A DNA stretch of 64,000 nt from Variovorax sp. SG517. GTDB taxonomy: Bacteria; Pseudomonadota; Gammaproteobacteria; Burkholderiales; Burkholderiaceae_C. The notes beneath the pieces were generated by a model. It was given only the letters and a program-made list of their open reading frames with translations, had not been told where the DNA came from and made no database searches. The DNA lies in assembly GCF_013376045.1 (NCBI RefSeq), contig NZ_JABMJG010000005.1:318080-382079 (forward strand), written 5' to 3'. The translations under genes were made by a program, and so were the position numbers. Positions 28,601 through 36,418 of the stretch are shown piece by piece; within the stretch, counting starts at the first letter, position 1, and each line of letters begins with the position of its first letter.

Positions 28601-29830
28601 TCGACCGTCGACGGCGGGGTCGCACTCGGCTCTGGTTCCATCTCCGACCGCGCGATCGCAGGCAGCACCGGCAACATCCCCGCAGGCAGTTCCCTGATCC
28701 CGTTCAACACGACAGACCGCACGCTGCTGGGCGCACTCTCCGTTGGCAGCGCCACCACCTACCGCCAGATCACCAACGTCGCCGACGGCACGCAGGCGCA
28801 GGACGCGGTCACGGTGCGGCAGCTCAGCGGGGCGCTGCAGTCCTTCGCGGTCACGCCGATCCAGTACTTCCACGCCAACTCCACGGCGGCGGACTCGCTG
28901 GCCATCGGCACGGAGTCGGTGGCGGTCGGCCCGCAGACGGTGGTCAATGGCAACAACGGCGTCGGCATCGGCAACGGCGCGGTGGTGCAGCAGAGCGCGC
29001 CGGGCGGCATCGCGATCGGCCAGGGCTCGACTTCGCACCTGGCCGATTCGATCGCGCTGGGCACGCAGTCGTCCGCCGCGGCGGTGCAGGGCGTCGCGCT
29101 GGGCGCGGGCACCAGCGTGACGCAGGCCGGCGGCGTGGCGCTGGGCGCGGGATCGGTGGCTTCGACGGCCGCAGGCGTGGCGGGCTACGTGCCGCCCACC
29201 GCGACCGACGCGCAGCGCGTCGCCATCGGCGCGACCACCAGCACGCTGGCGGCGGTGTCGGTGGGCAATGCCGCCAGCGGCCAGTTCCGCCAGATCACCG
29301 GCGTGGCCGCGGGCACGGCCGACAGCGACGCGGTCAACGTGTCTCAGCTGCGCGGCGTGCAGGGCCAGGTGGCGGTGATCGACCAGTCCACGGTCAAGTA
29401 CGACACCAACCCCGACGGCACGACCAACTACAACAGCGTGACCATGGGCGGCAGCAACGCCACGGGCCCGGTCACGGTGCACAACGTGGCGCCGGGCGTG
29501 GCGGGCACCGACGCCGTCAACGTCAACCAGCTCAACGCGACCAGCGCCGGCCTGAACAACCGCATCAACGCCCTGGGCGACCGCCTCGACGGCGTCGAGA
29601 AGAACGCCTACGCCGGCGTGGCGGCGGCGATGGCGCTTCAGATGCCGGGCAGCTACGTGCCGGGCAAGACGGTCATGCGCATCGGCGCGGGCTCCTTCAA
29701 GGGCCAGAACGCGGTGGGCATCAGCTTCCGGCGCACCGCGGAGAACAACGCCTGGAGCATCACCGGCGGCGTGGCCACCAGCCGTGCCGGCGTGGGTGCC
29801 ACCGTCGGCGCGGAATGGGTCTTCAACTGA
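25610..29830 (+). CDS. Trimeric autotransporter adhesin (YadA-like)
   Basis: Predicted 1406-aa surface adhesin. It begins with an extended signal peptide region (MNKTYRSLWNESLGAWVAAS at 1-20), then a hydrophobic core at about 51-66 and cleavage near AQAQ (~71). The passenger is built of YadA-head repeats (AIAIG/AVALG-type), neck motifs such as RTITNVAAGR...TDAVNGSQL, and three related 124-residue modules. The last ~90 residues form the YadA beta-barrel anchor, ending EWVFN. Trimers would be displayed on the outer membrane for attachment and biofilm. I chose ATG 25610 because the ESPR starts there; an in-frame ATG at 25562 with its own AGGGAG site would add 16 residues. The leader before it is AT-rich. 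A TpgA-like lipoprotein gene follows after 16 bp. Confidence 0.93.
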   Translation: MNKTYRSLWNESLGAWVAASENTQARGKCGGSRVALASSRLTLLSPGHLRAGAVTALLAVAGLGGASIAQAQSAICTTAPYNYYSGSATCVGQQSQATAGGATAIGYGATSTGLNAVTLGYGAIASAVNALYLGARTAPGTGALSESSIAIGTDVTASGNAAVAVGVQAAATAQTATAIGSTARATDEAATAVGNAARALGNSSVALGAQAVASGASTVAVGQGAGAGSTAANTGSAAVGIAAGTLVTGAQNTAMGGGIASVMRGAGSGVTGTRNIALGAGDSTVAYDATLKASAGNLVSGNDNIAIGTNAGIGVASNATTSIGLNAKASVGNAIAIGTQASASALDAVAQGSSASAGGRNAIAIGFQAVASQINSINLGARTVVGTGATAEAAIAVGTDVEASQTRAVAVGIANHATGVDALSIGTRTNAGADNATALGSGGTTAATAVRAAGTGSVAVGGNATAGANAAGTNAIAIGGESSATQTEAIAVGRLSSASALNTIAVGSNARADSAQAVSIGTNATATGGKAVSIGSGNTAYGDGAVAIGDPSFASGTGAFVGGADNIANSDGTASATAANQANGAVAIGNGNKAIGQGSVALGNGSTAGAVGKAGSVAVGDAATATANAGDVALGSGSVTATAVGTPSATIGGTVYNFKGTTPTSTVSVGSVGAERTITNVAAGRISDTSTDAINGSQLNATNLQVTKNTADITNINAGGGIKYFHANSTQPDSQAVGAESVAIGPNAVANNAGAVALGSGSVTDVAVGTASTVIGGTTYNFAGTTPTSTVSVGAVGAERTITNVAAGRLSDTSTDAVNGSQLNATNLQVTKNTNDITNINAGAGIKYFHANSTQPDSQALATDSVAIGPNAVASNAGAVALGSGSTTAAAVGTASTVINGTTYNFAGTTPTSTVSVGSVGGERTITNVAAGRLSGSSTDAVNGSQLFFTNQSIENLSTTVTANKIRYYSVNSTGGGNENNNGATGADAIASGKDASSTVDGGVALGSGSISDRAIAGSTGNIPAGSSLIPFNTTDRTLLGALSVGSATTYRQITNVADGTQAQDAVTVRQLSGALQSFAVTPIQYFHANSTAADSLAIGTESVAVGPQTVVNGNNGVGIGNGAVVQQSAPGGIAIGQGSTSHLADSIALGTQSSAAAVQGVALGAGTSVTQAGGVALGAGSVASTAAGVAGYVPPTATDAQRVAIGATTSTLAAVSVGNAASGQFRQITGVAAGTADSDAVNVSQLRGVQGQVAVIDQSTVKYDTNPDGTTNYNSVTMGGSNATGPVTVHNVAPGVAGTDAVNVNQLNATSAGLNNRINALGDRLDGVEKNAYAGVAAAMALQMPGSYVPGKTVMRIGAGSFKGQNAVGISFRRTAENNAWSITGGVATSRAGVGATVGAEWVFN
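27587..28445 (+). repeat. 372-bp tandem repeats inside the adhesin gene
   Basis: Two complete units (27587-27958 and 27959-28330) and a partial third (from 28331) with an exact 372-bp period, marked by GTTPTSTVSVG at each start. Each 124-residue unit holds a neck, an INAG stalk-like part, the KYFHANSTQPDSQ block and a head segment. Near-identity makes unit gain or loss by recombination likely. Confidence 0.88.
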
Positions 29831-29846
29831 AGGGAAGGCGACACAG

Positions 29847-30749
29847 ATGAACCGGACGAACCCCATCATGAACAAGCTTCTTCGCGCCAGAGCCCTTTCG
29901 ACCATTTCCGCGCTCGCCATGGCCGCGCTGCTGGCCGGCGGCTGCGCCAGCCCGAGCTACACCGTCACGCCCGAGATGCAGGCCCGCGCCGCCTCGGAAA
30001 ACCCGGCGCCGCCGAAGGACGACGAGTTCCCCGCGCCCGGCTCTGCCAGGTGGCAGCAAGGCGCCTTCCCGAGCCTCGATGCCCTGCGCGCCATGCGCAC
30101 CGGCATGGGCAAGGACCAGGTGCGCGAGCTGCTGGGCTTTCCGCACTTCAGCGAAGGGCTGGGCGGCGTGCGCGAGTGGAACTACATCTTCCACTTCCGC
30201 ACGGGCGCCGGCCCGGAGTACCTCACCTGCCAGTACATGGTCCGCTTCAACGCGGACGTGCTGACCAACGGCATGTACTGGAAGGGGCCGGGCTGCGCCG
30301 ACCTGCTCAGGCCATTGCCGGCGGCGGCCGCGCCTGCCGTCGCCGTCGCACCCGTGGCGGCCCCGGCGGCCAGGACGACGCTCGGCGCCGACGGCCTGTT
30401 CCGCTTCGACGGCCGCACGCTGGCCGACCTGCTGCCCGAGGGCCGCCGCAAGCTCGATGCGCTGGCCGCCGGCATCGGCAGCGGCGCATCGGTGGAAGCC
30501 GTCAGGGTCACGGGCCACACCGACCGGCTCGGCAGCGACGCCTACAACCAGGCGCTCTCGCTGGCCCGCGCCGGCACCGTGCGCGACTACCTGGTGCAGG
30601 CCGGCGTGCCGGCGCGCAAGGTCCAGGTCCAGGGCAGGGGCGCGTCGGAGCCGAAGGTGCAGTGCGCGCGGCAGGCGTCGCGGGCGGCGCTCATCGACTG
30701 CCTCGCCCCGAACCGCCGCGTCGAGATCGAGGTGTTCGCGGGGCGCTAA
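29847..30749 (+). CDS. OmpA-family lipoprotein, TpgA-like partner of the adhesin
   Basis: Predicted 300-aa outer-membrane lipoprotein. The signal peptide ends at a lipobox AGGC with Cys33. Residues about 70-150 resemble the SmpA/BamE fold (GMGKDQVRELLGFP, then WNYIFHF). Residues about 185-300 are an OmpA C-terminal peptidoglycan-binding domain (TGHTDRLGSDAYN and PNRRVEIEVF). This BamE-plus-OmpA layout next to a trimeric autotransporter matches, as I recall it, TpgA of Acinetobacter, which anchors its adhesin AtaA to peptidoglycan. It is 16 bp after the adhesin stop, with AGGGAAGG as ribosome site, so the two are probably cotranscribed. An ATG eight codons in is an alternative start. Confidence 0.87.
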   Translation: MNRTNPIMNKLLRARALSTISALAMAALLAGGCASPSYTVTPEMQARAASENPAPPKDDEFPAPGSARWQQGAFPSLDALRAMRTGMGKDQVRELLGFPHFSEGLGGVREWNYIFHFRTGAGPEYLTCQYMVRFNADVLTNGMYWKGPGCADLLRPLPAAAAPAVAVAPVAAPAARTTLGADGLFRFDGRTLADLLPEGRRKLDALAAGIGSGASVEAVRVTGHTDRLGSDAYNQALSLARAGTVRDYLVQAGVPARKVQVQGRGASEPKVQCARQASRAALIDCLAPNRRVEIEVFAGR

Positions 30750-30795
30750 ACGAAAGCCCGAAGGCCGCCGCCCCGCACGTCCGTCCGGCCGTCCG

Positions 30796-33700
30796 TCAGA
30801 GCAGCGGCGTGTAGGGCGAGGTCATCGGCCTCAGCGTGGTGCCGCCGCCGTCGTACGCGGGCACGCCGATGCTGCTTGAGCCGCCGAACACGTAGCGCAG
30901 GTAGACGCTGCCGGTGAACTGCCGGTAGTTCTGCGCGTTGTTGAAGCCCAGCGAGCCGCCCAGGAACATCTTCGGCGCCAGCTGGTACTCCATCACCGCG
31001 GCCAGGTTGTAGGCGAGGCCGGTCTTGGAGCTGCTGGCGTACATGTTGTTGTAGTTCGAGCTGCTCAGGCCCAGCGCCAGCGCCTGGTAGGCCGCGTTCG
31101 AGGCCGCGGCGTTGCGCGACGGGTCCGTCGGGAAGTAGGGCGACGCCTTCTGGTTGAACGACTGCACGCCCAGCGAGGCGTTCACGCGCCACGAGAGCCG
31201 GTCGCTGCGCCCGCTCCAGTCGACCGGGAAGGCCACGCTCACGAAGCTCTGCGGACTGAAGTAGCCGCCCTGCCCGAAGGTGTAGTAGCTCAGGTTCTTC
31301 TGGTAGCCCATCAGCCCGATGTTCATGCCCAGCGTGAGCTTGGAGTTCGGGTTGTTCAGCAGGTGCAGGTAGGCGCCGCCGCCGGTCTCCACGCGCGAGT
31401 TGCTCTGCACGTTCCTGCCGGTGATGCCGTGCGCGGCCAGGTAGCTGTACACGCCGTAGGTGCCGTCGTCGTAGCCGATGTCGCCGCGCACGCCGGTGGC
31501 GACCACGCCGCCCCAGCGCTCGTTGGTGCGCTCGTCCTTCGCGCCGGCGAACGACAGCACGCTGTCGGTCACGGCGCGGCGGGAGATGTCGGCCTTGTAG
31601 TTCCAGGAGTCGCCGAAGCCGCCCTTGAAGGTCACGTTGCCGACCACGTTGGTGGTGGGAAAGCCCAGCGGCGTGGTGCCGATGCCGGCATCGATGTTCT
31701 TGCCCTCGTAGCCCACGTTCAGGCCCACGCCCGACGCGTTCTGCTGGCCGGCCGAGCTGCCGTTGCGCAACGCGCCGAGGGCCGCGGCCGGGCCTCCGCC
31801 GAAGCGGCTGCCGGTCGAGTAGTCGCTCGCGGGCGTGCCGGCATCGAGCACCGTGGGCGTCACGCCCACGACGATCTTGCCCTCGCCGACCGGGAAGCGC
31901 GCCTGCACCGGCAGCTGGAAGTCGGAGAGCCGGCTCAGGCCGGCCTCGCCCGCGCGGTTGCGGTAGACCGTGCCCGCGGTGAGGCTCACCGCGCGCTGCG
32001 ACTCGAGCTCCTGCACCTCCGAGGCCAGCGTGCTCGCGGGCGCGCTGCGCAGCGGCGCGTTCCAGCTCGGCTCGGGTCGCGCCGCGTTGGCCTGCGCGTA
32101 GGCGGCATTGGCCTGGGGATAGGACTGCGGATAGGCCGGATAGCCCGCGGGCGCGGCGGAGGCTTGCGCCTGCGGGATGTAGACCGGCGCGACCTGCCGG
32201 CTGCCCGGCACCGGGTACTGCGGCATGGGCTGCATCGACGGCGCGACATAGGCCGAGGCCTGCGGCACGTTGTTGCCGTTGTTCGGGTTGTTGCGCGCCG
32301 TGCGTGTCGATGCCTTCGCGCTCGACTGGCGGCCCTTCGCGCCCGAAGCCGCCGGTGCGGCGGAATCCCACGGCAGCGAGACCGGCGCGGCCGCGACCGG
32401 GTAGCCCGGGTATGGCTGCTGCGCCGCCGGGTATGGCGATGCAGCCGGATAGGCCCCCGCCGCTGCAGTCACTGCCGCCGGATAGACCACCGGCTGCATC
32501 CGCGCCTGCGCGAACGGGTTGCCGCCGGCCGGCACGCCACCGGTGGGCACGGCCGTGCCCGGCGCGCCGCCGGTCATGCCGGCGAATGGATTGGCGGGCG
32601 GCATCTGCTGCATCGGCACGCCGCCCGGCGCGAAGCCGCCGGAAGCGACCTGCCGCTCGGCGTCCAGCGCCGCGCGCAGGTACTGCTCGGCCTTGCGGCT
32701 CTCGCCCGCGTTGCGGTAGACGCGCCCTGCGGCGGCCAGCACGCGCGACTGGTCGGGCGCCTGCTTCAGCGCGGCCATCACGTAGTTCTCGGCCTGGCTG
32801 TGCTCGCGCTGCGCGCTGGCGCTGGCCGCGGCGGCGAGCAGGGTGTCGAGGTCGGTCGGGCTGCGCTGCAGGATGCGCTGGTACAGCGCCAGCGCCTGTC
32901 CTTCGTCGCGGGCCGCCGAGTACAGGCGCGCCAGCGCGGCCAGCGCCTGCGGATCCTCCGGCCGCTCGGCGAGCACTGGTGCCATCGCGTTGTAGGCGGC
33001 CTCGAGGTTGCCGGTTTCGCGCAGCGCATCGGTCTGGCGCAGCGCGAAGGCGATGCGCAGGCTGTCGAAGTCGCTGCGCTGGGCGGCCGTCATGCTGGTG
33101 CCTGCGAGCTGGCGCAGCACGGCCGACAGCTCGATGTCCTGCTTCGTCTTGAGCAGCACCGACGCATAGAGCAGCCGGTCGCCGATGCCCGGCACCGGCG
33201 TGCGCGCCAGCAGCTGGCGGCTCATGGCAAGGGCGCGCGGCGCGTCGCCGATCTCGGCATAGGCGCCCGCGAGCTGGCCCCACAGCTCGGCCGGCATGTC
33301 GGCGCCTAGCGTGGCCTCGGTCTGCGCGAGCACGCCGCGCGCGGCGTCCGCCTGGCCCTGGCGCGCCAGCGCAAGAGCGCGCGCGGCCTGCGACTGCGCC
33401 CACAGGCGGCGTTGCAGCGCCGCCATGTCGCGCGTGCGCGAGCCCGCGGGAATGCGCTCGAGGTACTGGATGCCGGCGGCGGCGTCGCCCGTCTCGGAGG
33501 CGAGCAGGGCGCTGGCGTAGAGCGCGTCGGGCATGTCGGGCTGCGACATCAAAAGCCCTTCCATCACGCCGCGCGCCTCGGACACCAGCCCCTGCCTGCG
33601 ATAGATGTTGGCCAGGTCCAGGCGCACCCACGGGCTGTCGGGCGCCGCGAGCATCGCGTCCTCGAGCGTGCGCTGTGCGCCGGCCGCGTCGCCGGCGTCC

Positions 33701-35226
33701 GCCTGCTGGCGGGCGCGGTTGCGGGCCTGGTCGACCTGCAGGTTGCGCAGGCCGCCGAGCTGCGTGGCCTGTTCGGGCGTGAGGCGGCGCGACAGCGCCA
33801 GCGCCTCGTCGGCGCGGCCCGTCTGGCCGTACAGCGAGATCAGGCCGTTGAGCGCCTGCGTGTTCTGGGGCTTGCTCTCGAGCACGCGCTTGTAGCCCTG
33901 CTCGGCCTGGGCGTAGTCGCCGGCGGCCAGGCGCAGGTCGGCCAGCGCGTTCTGGCCCACGGCCTCGCGCGGGTCGATGCGCACGGCGCGCTCGTAGAGC
34001 GACTGCGCACCACGCGCGTCGTTCTTCGCCTGCGCGGCGCGGGCCTGGCCCACCAGCGTCCAGTAGGTGGCGCTCTGCAGCGCCGAATTCCACTTGCTGC
34101 CACCGCCGCGCGCCGCGCGCTCCAGCAGCTCCTGCGCCTCGGCAAAGCGTTCCTGGCGCAGCCGCACGAGGCCCAGGCCGCCCAGGGCCTCGCTGTCGTC
34201 CGGCTTTGTGCGCAAGGCCTGCTGGAAGCGCTGCTCGGCCGTGCCCGGGTCGCCGCGGTCGAGGGCCTGGAAGCCTTCGCCCACGGGCACGCCGGGCGCG
34301 TTCGCGGCGGCCGTCTTCGCCTTGGTCAGCGTCTCCAGCCGCGCGGCCACGGCGGCGTCGTTCTGGTTGCTGCCCAGGTACTCCTGGTAGAGCGCGGCGT
34401 CGGGCTGCCGCGCGTCGAGCCAGATCAGCGCCTGGCGCCATGCGGCGCGCGCGGCGGTGGCCACGGCGGGCTGCTTCGCCAGATCGACCAGCTCGCGGAT
34501 GCCGGCGCGGCGCGTGGACTCGCTGTAGGTCTTCTGCTGCGCGAGCGCGAGCCGGTAGTTCGCGTTGTCCGGGTGCTCCTTCACCAGCTGCTCGAGGCCG
34601 CGGCGGCCTTCGTCGGCGCCTTGCGGCGTGCTGGCCAGCACCTGGTAGTACTCCAGCGCGAGCGCCTCGGGCGGCGGGCGGTTGTCGAACTGGCTGCGGT
34701 ACAGCTCCACCGCCTCGGCGGCGCGACCGGCGCGCGCGGCGGCGCGGGCGCGCTGCAGCGTGCTCTGCTGGCCGCCGGGCTGCTGCGCCTGCTGCTGCAG
34801 GCGCGCCAGCCGGGCGTCGTTGGGGCTCGCGCTGCGCAGCCGCGCGATCCAGCCGCGCGCCGCCTCGGTGTTGCCGCGCGACAGTTCGACCTGCGCCATG
34901 CCGTACATCGCGTCGGTCGACTGGGGCTGGATGCTCAGCAGCTTCTTCCAGCTTTCCTCGGCGAGCTCGGCGCGGCCCTGGGCCTGCCAGTAGCTGCCCT
35001 GCTCGGCCAGCGCCGCGCCGGCGTCGACCTGCGCCTGCGCGGGTCCGGGCGCGGCGGCGCCCAGCGCCGCGAGCATGCCGAAGCAGGCCATCCATTGCCG
35101 CGACGGGGCCGACAGCGCGAAGGGCCGCGCGGCGGAGGTGCCGGAAGAACGTGAAAGGCGGCGCCCCGGCTTCAGGCCGGTCGATCTCAAGCCGGTCGAT
35201 CTCAGGCCGGTCGATTGGGACGGCAT
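30796..35226 (-). CDS. bcsC: Cellulose synthase outer-membrane subunit BcsC
   Basis: Predicted 1476-aa export protein. A long basic N-region contains three STGL repeats and leads to a signal core ending AQAQ near residue 65. TPR-type helices fill roughly residues 70-900. A Pro/Ala/Tyr/Gln-rich linker of about 170 residues precedes the C-terminal beta-barrel (PF05420-like), which ends LRYVFGG then MTSPYTPLL. BcsC threads cellulose across the periplasm and outer membrane. I chose the ATG at 35224-35226 because a GGAG lies about 6 bases before it; an ATG four codons earlier has no such site. It overlaps the bcsZ end by 25 bp and is the last gene of the operon. It is longer than E. coli BcsC (about 1157 aa), partly because of the linker. 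Confidence 0.93.
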   Translation of the reverse strand: MPSQSTGLRSTGLRSTGLKPGRRLSRSSGTSAARPFALSAPSRQWMACFGMLAALGAAAPGPAQAQVDAGAALAEQGSYWQAQGRAELAEESWKKLLSIQPQSTDAMYGMAQVELSRGNTEAARGWIARLRSASPNDARLARLQQQAQQPGGQQSTLQRARAAARAGRAAEAVELYRSQFDNRPPPEALALEYYQVLASTPQGADEGRRGLEQLVKEHPDNANYRLALAQQKTYSESTRRAGIRELVDLAKQPAVATAARAAWRQALIWLDARQPDAALYQEYLGSNQNDAAVAARLETLTKAKTAAANAPGVPVGEGFQALDRGDPGTAEQRFQQALRTKPDDSEALGGLGLVRLRQERFAEAQELLERAARGGGSKWNSALQSATYWTLVGQARAAQAKNDARGAQSLYERAVRIDPREAVGQNALADLRLAAGDYAQAEQGYKRVLESKPQNTQALNGLISLYGQTGRADEALALSRRLTPEQATQLGGLRNLQVDQARNRARQQADAGDAAGAQRTLEDAMLAAPDSPWVRLDLANIYRRQGLVSEARGVMEGLLMSQPDMPDALYASALLASETGDAAAGIQYLERIPAGSRTRDMAALQRRLWAQSQAARALALARQGQADAARGVLAQTEATLGADMPAELWGQLAGAYAEIGDAPRALAMSRQLLARTPVPGIGDRLLYASVLLKTKQDIELSAVLRQLAGTSMTAAQRSDFDSLRIAFALRQTDALRETGNLEAAYNAMAPVLAERPEDPQALAALARLYSAARDEGQALALYQRILQRSPTDLDTLLAAAASASAQREHSQAENYVMAALKQAPDQSRVLAAAGRVYRNAGESRKAEQYLRAALDAERQVASGGFAPGGVPMQQMPPANPFAGMTGGAPGTAVPTGGVPAGGNPFAQARMQPVVYPAAVTAAAGAYPAASPYPAAQQPYPGYPVAAAPVSLPWDSAAPAASGAKGRQSSAKASTRTARNNPNNGNNVPQASAYVAPSMQPMPQYPVPGSRQVAPVYIPQAQASAAPAGYPAYPQSYPQANAAYAQANAARPEPSWNAPLRSAPASTLASEVQELESQRAVSLTAGTVYRNRAGEAGLSRLSDFQLPVQARFPVGEGKIVVGVTPTVLDAGTPASDYSTGSRFGGGPAAALGALRNGSSAGQQNASGVGLNVGYEGKNIDAGIGTTPLGFPTTNVVGNVTFKGGFGDSWNYKADISRRAVTDSVLSFAGAKDERTNERWGGVVATGVRGDIGYDDGTYGVYSYLAAHGITGRNVQSNSRVETGGGAYLHLLNNPNSKLTLGMNIGLMGYQKNLSYYTFGQGGYFSPQSFVSVAFPVDWSGRSDRLSWRVNASLGVQSFNQKASPYFPTDPSRNAAASNAAYQALALGLSSSNYNNMYASSSKTGLAYNLAAVMEYQLAPKMFLGGSLGFNNAQNYRQFTGSVYLRYVFGGSSSIGVPAYDGGGTTLRPMTSPYTPLL
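35171..35215. repeat. Three 15-bp tandem repeats at the bcsZ/bcsC overlap
   Basis: Three nearly identical 15-bp units (35171-35185, 35186-35200, 35201-35215) of the form CTCAGGCCGGTCGAT, with one or two changes. They encode the STGLR, STGLR, STGLK series at the start of BcsC. The unit read first also supplies the end of BcsZ with its TGA (35202-35204). Fifteen base pairs keep the bcsC frame, so unit number can vary without breaking it. Confidence 0.88.
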
Positions 35227-36407
35227 AGCGTTCTCCATGAGGGTTGCAGCTGGCCGTTGCGGCCGAATTCGTATCGGCCGTCGAGCCAGGCCTGACCGAA
35301 AAGGAGCAGGCATTGTTCGTAGTAGGGCAAGGGCGGCGTGCCGGGCGCGGCCGGCGCGGCGCGGCCACCGGGCACGCGCGCGACCTGGGTCGCCAGCGCG
35401 TCGGCGGCGCCCACCGCCTTGAGGTAGGGCAGCATCGCGCCCGCGAAGCCGAGCGGCGCCATGCCCCGCCCGGCGCCGCTGGCGGTGTCGACGTATTCGG
35501 GCAGGGGCTGTCGCTCGGCCAGCAGCTGGCCCGGGCCGCGCAGGTTCAGCAGCAGCATCTTGCGCGCCGGGTCCTTGTCGGAAAGCATGCCCGCCCAGAG
35601 GTAGTTGCGGATGGCGTCGTAGCTGCCGGTGGGCCCCTTCTGCGGGTCGGCCACGAAGGCGCGCTCGTCCGAGGACCATGCGCACCAGTCGGGCACGAAG
35701 CCCTTGGGCGTGACCGCGCCGAACATGCGCAGCGTGTTGTCGGTGACTTCGCCCCAGGGCCCCGTGGGGTCGGCCTGCTGGAAGTAGCGCAGCAGCTGCA
35801 GCGGCATGTAGCTGGGGTTGAGCCGCCATTGCGGGCCGCTGGCCACCGACTTGGGCCAGGGCAGCAGCATGCGGCCCAGGCCGGGCAGCGCCACCACCTC
35901 GTCTCGCACCACCAGCGCGAGCAGGCTGCGGCCGAGCGTGCGGTAGCCGGCGTCGTTCCACAGCCGGCCGCCTTCCATCAGCGCATAGGCGATCCAGAGG
36001 TCGGCGTCCGACGCGGCATTGGCGTCGAGCACGCCCCAGCCGCCTTCGGGCTTGCGGCCCCATTGCCAGGCGGGCAGCTTCTTCGCGAGGCTGCCGCCCG
36101 CGAGGTTGGCCTCGGTCCAGGCCAGGATGCGCGCGAAGGCGGCGCGGTCGTTGTGCACCAGCGCGAAGAACATGCCGTAGGACTGGCCTTCGGAGGTCGA
36201 CTGCTGCTGCGGCGTGTTGAAGTCGATCACCCGGCCGTCGGCCTGGACGTGGCGCGCCGCGAAGGCGGCCCAGTCGGTGGCCGGGTGGCAGGTGGCGGGC
36301 GCCGGCTCCTGGGGCTGCGCGGCCGCGAGCTTCGGCAGCGCCAGCGCGAGCCCGGCCGCGCCGAGCAGGGCGCGCCGGGTGGCGGATGGGGTCGGCAGTC
36401 GTCGCAT
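35202..36407 (-). CDS. bcsZ: Endoglucanase BcsZ (GH8) of cellulose synthesis
   Basis: Predicted 401-aa periplasmic beta-1,4-endoglucanase of family GH8. The N-terminal MRRLPTPSATRRALLG resembles a Tat or Sec signal followed by a Leu/Ala-rich core ending AAAQP. GH8 marks include TSEGQSYGMFFAL with the likely acid glutamate, then KPEGGWGVLDANAASDADLWIAYALMEG split over two loops, and the later WDAxR-like part GSYDAIRNYLWAG. It trims or edits nascent cellulose. It lies 11 bp after bcsB and overlaps bcsC. Confidence 0.94.
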   Translation of the reverse strand: MRRLPTPSATRRALLGAAGLALALPKLAAAQPQEPAPATCHPATDWAAFAARHVQADGRVIDFNTPQQQSTSEGQSYGMFFALVHNDRAAFARILAWTEANLAGGSLAKKLPAWQWGRKPEGGWGVLDANAASDADLWIAYALMEGGRLWNDAGYRTLGRSLLALVVRDEVVALPGLGRMLLPWPKSVASGPQWRLNPSYMPLQLLRYFQQADPTGPWGEVTDNTLRMFGAVTPKGFVPDWCAWSSDERAFVADPQKGPTGSYDAIRNYLWAGMLSDKDPARKMLLLNLRGPGQLLAERQPLPEYVDTASGAGRGMAPLGFAGAMLPYLKAVGAADALATQVARVPGGRAAPAAPGTPPLPYYEQCLLLFGQAWLDGRYEFGRNGQLQPSWRTLCRPNRPA

Positions 36408-36418
36408 GGTTCGCCTGC

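Noticed and set aside
30746..35368. Very long Arg/Ala-rich frame overlapping bcsC in another frame
   Set aside because: The bcsC frame has clear TPR and barrel sequence; the other is a composition shadow.
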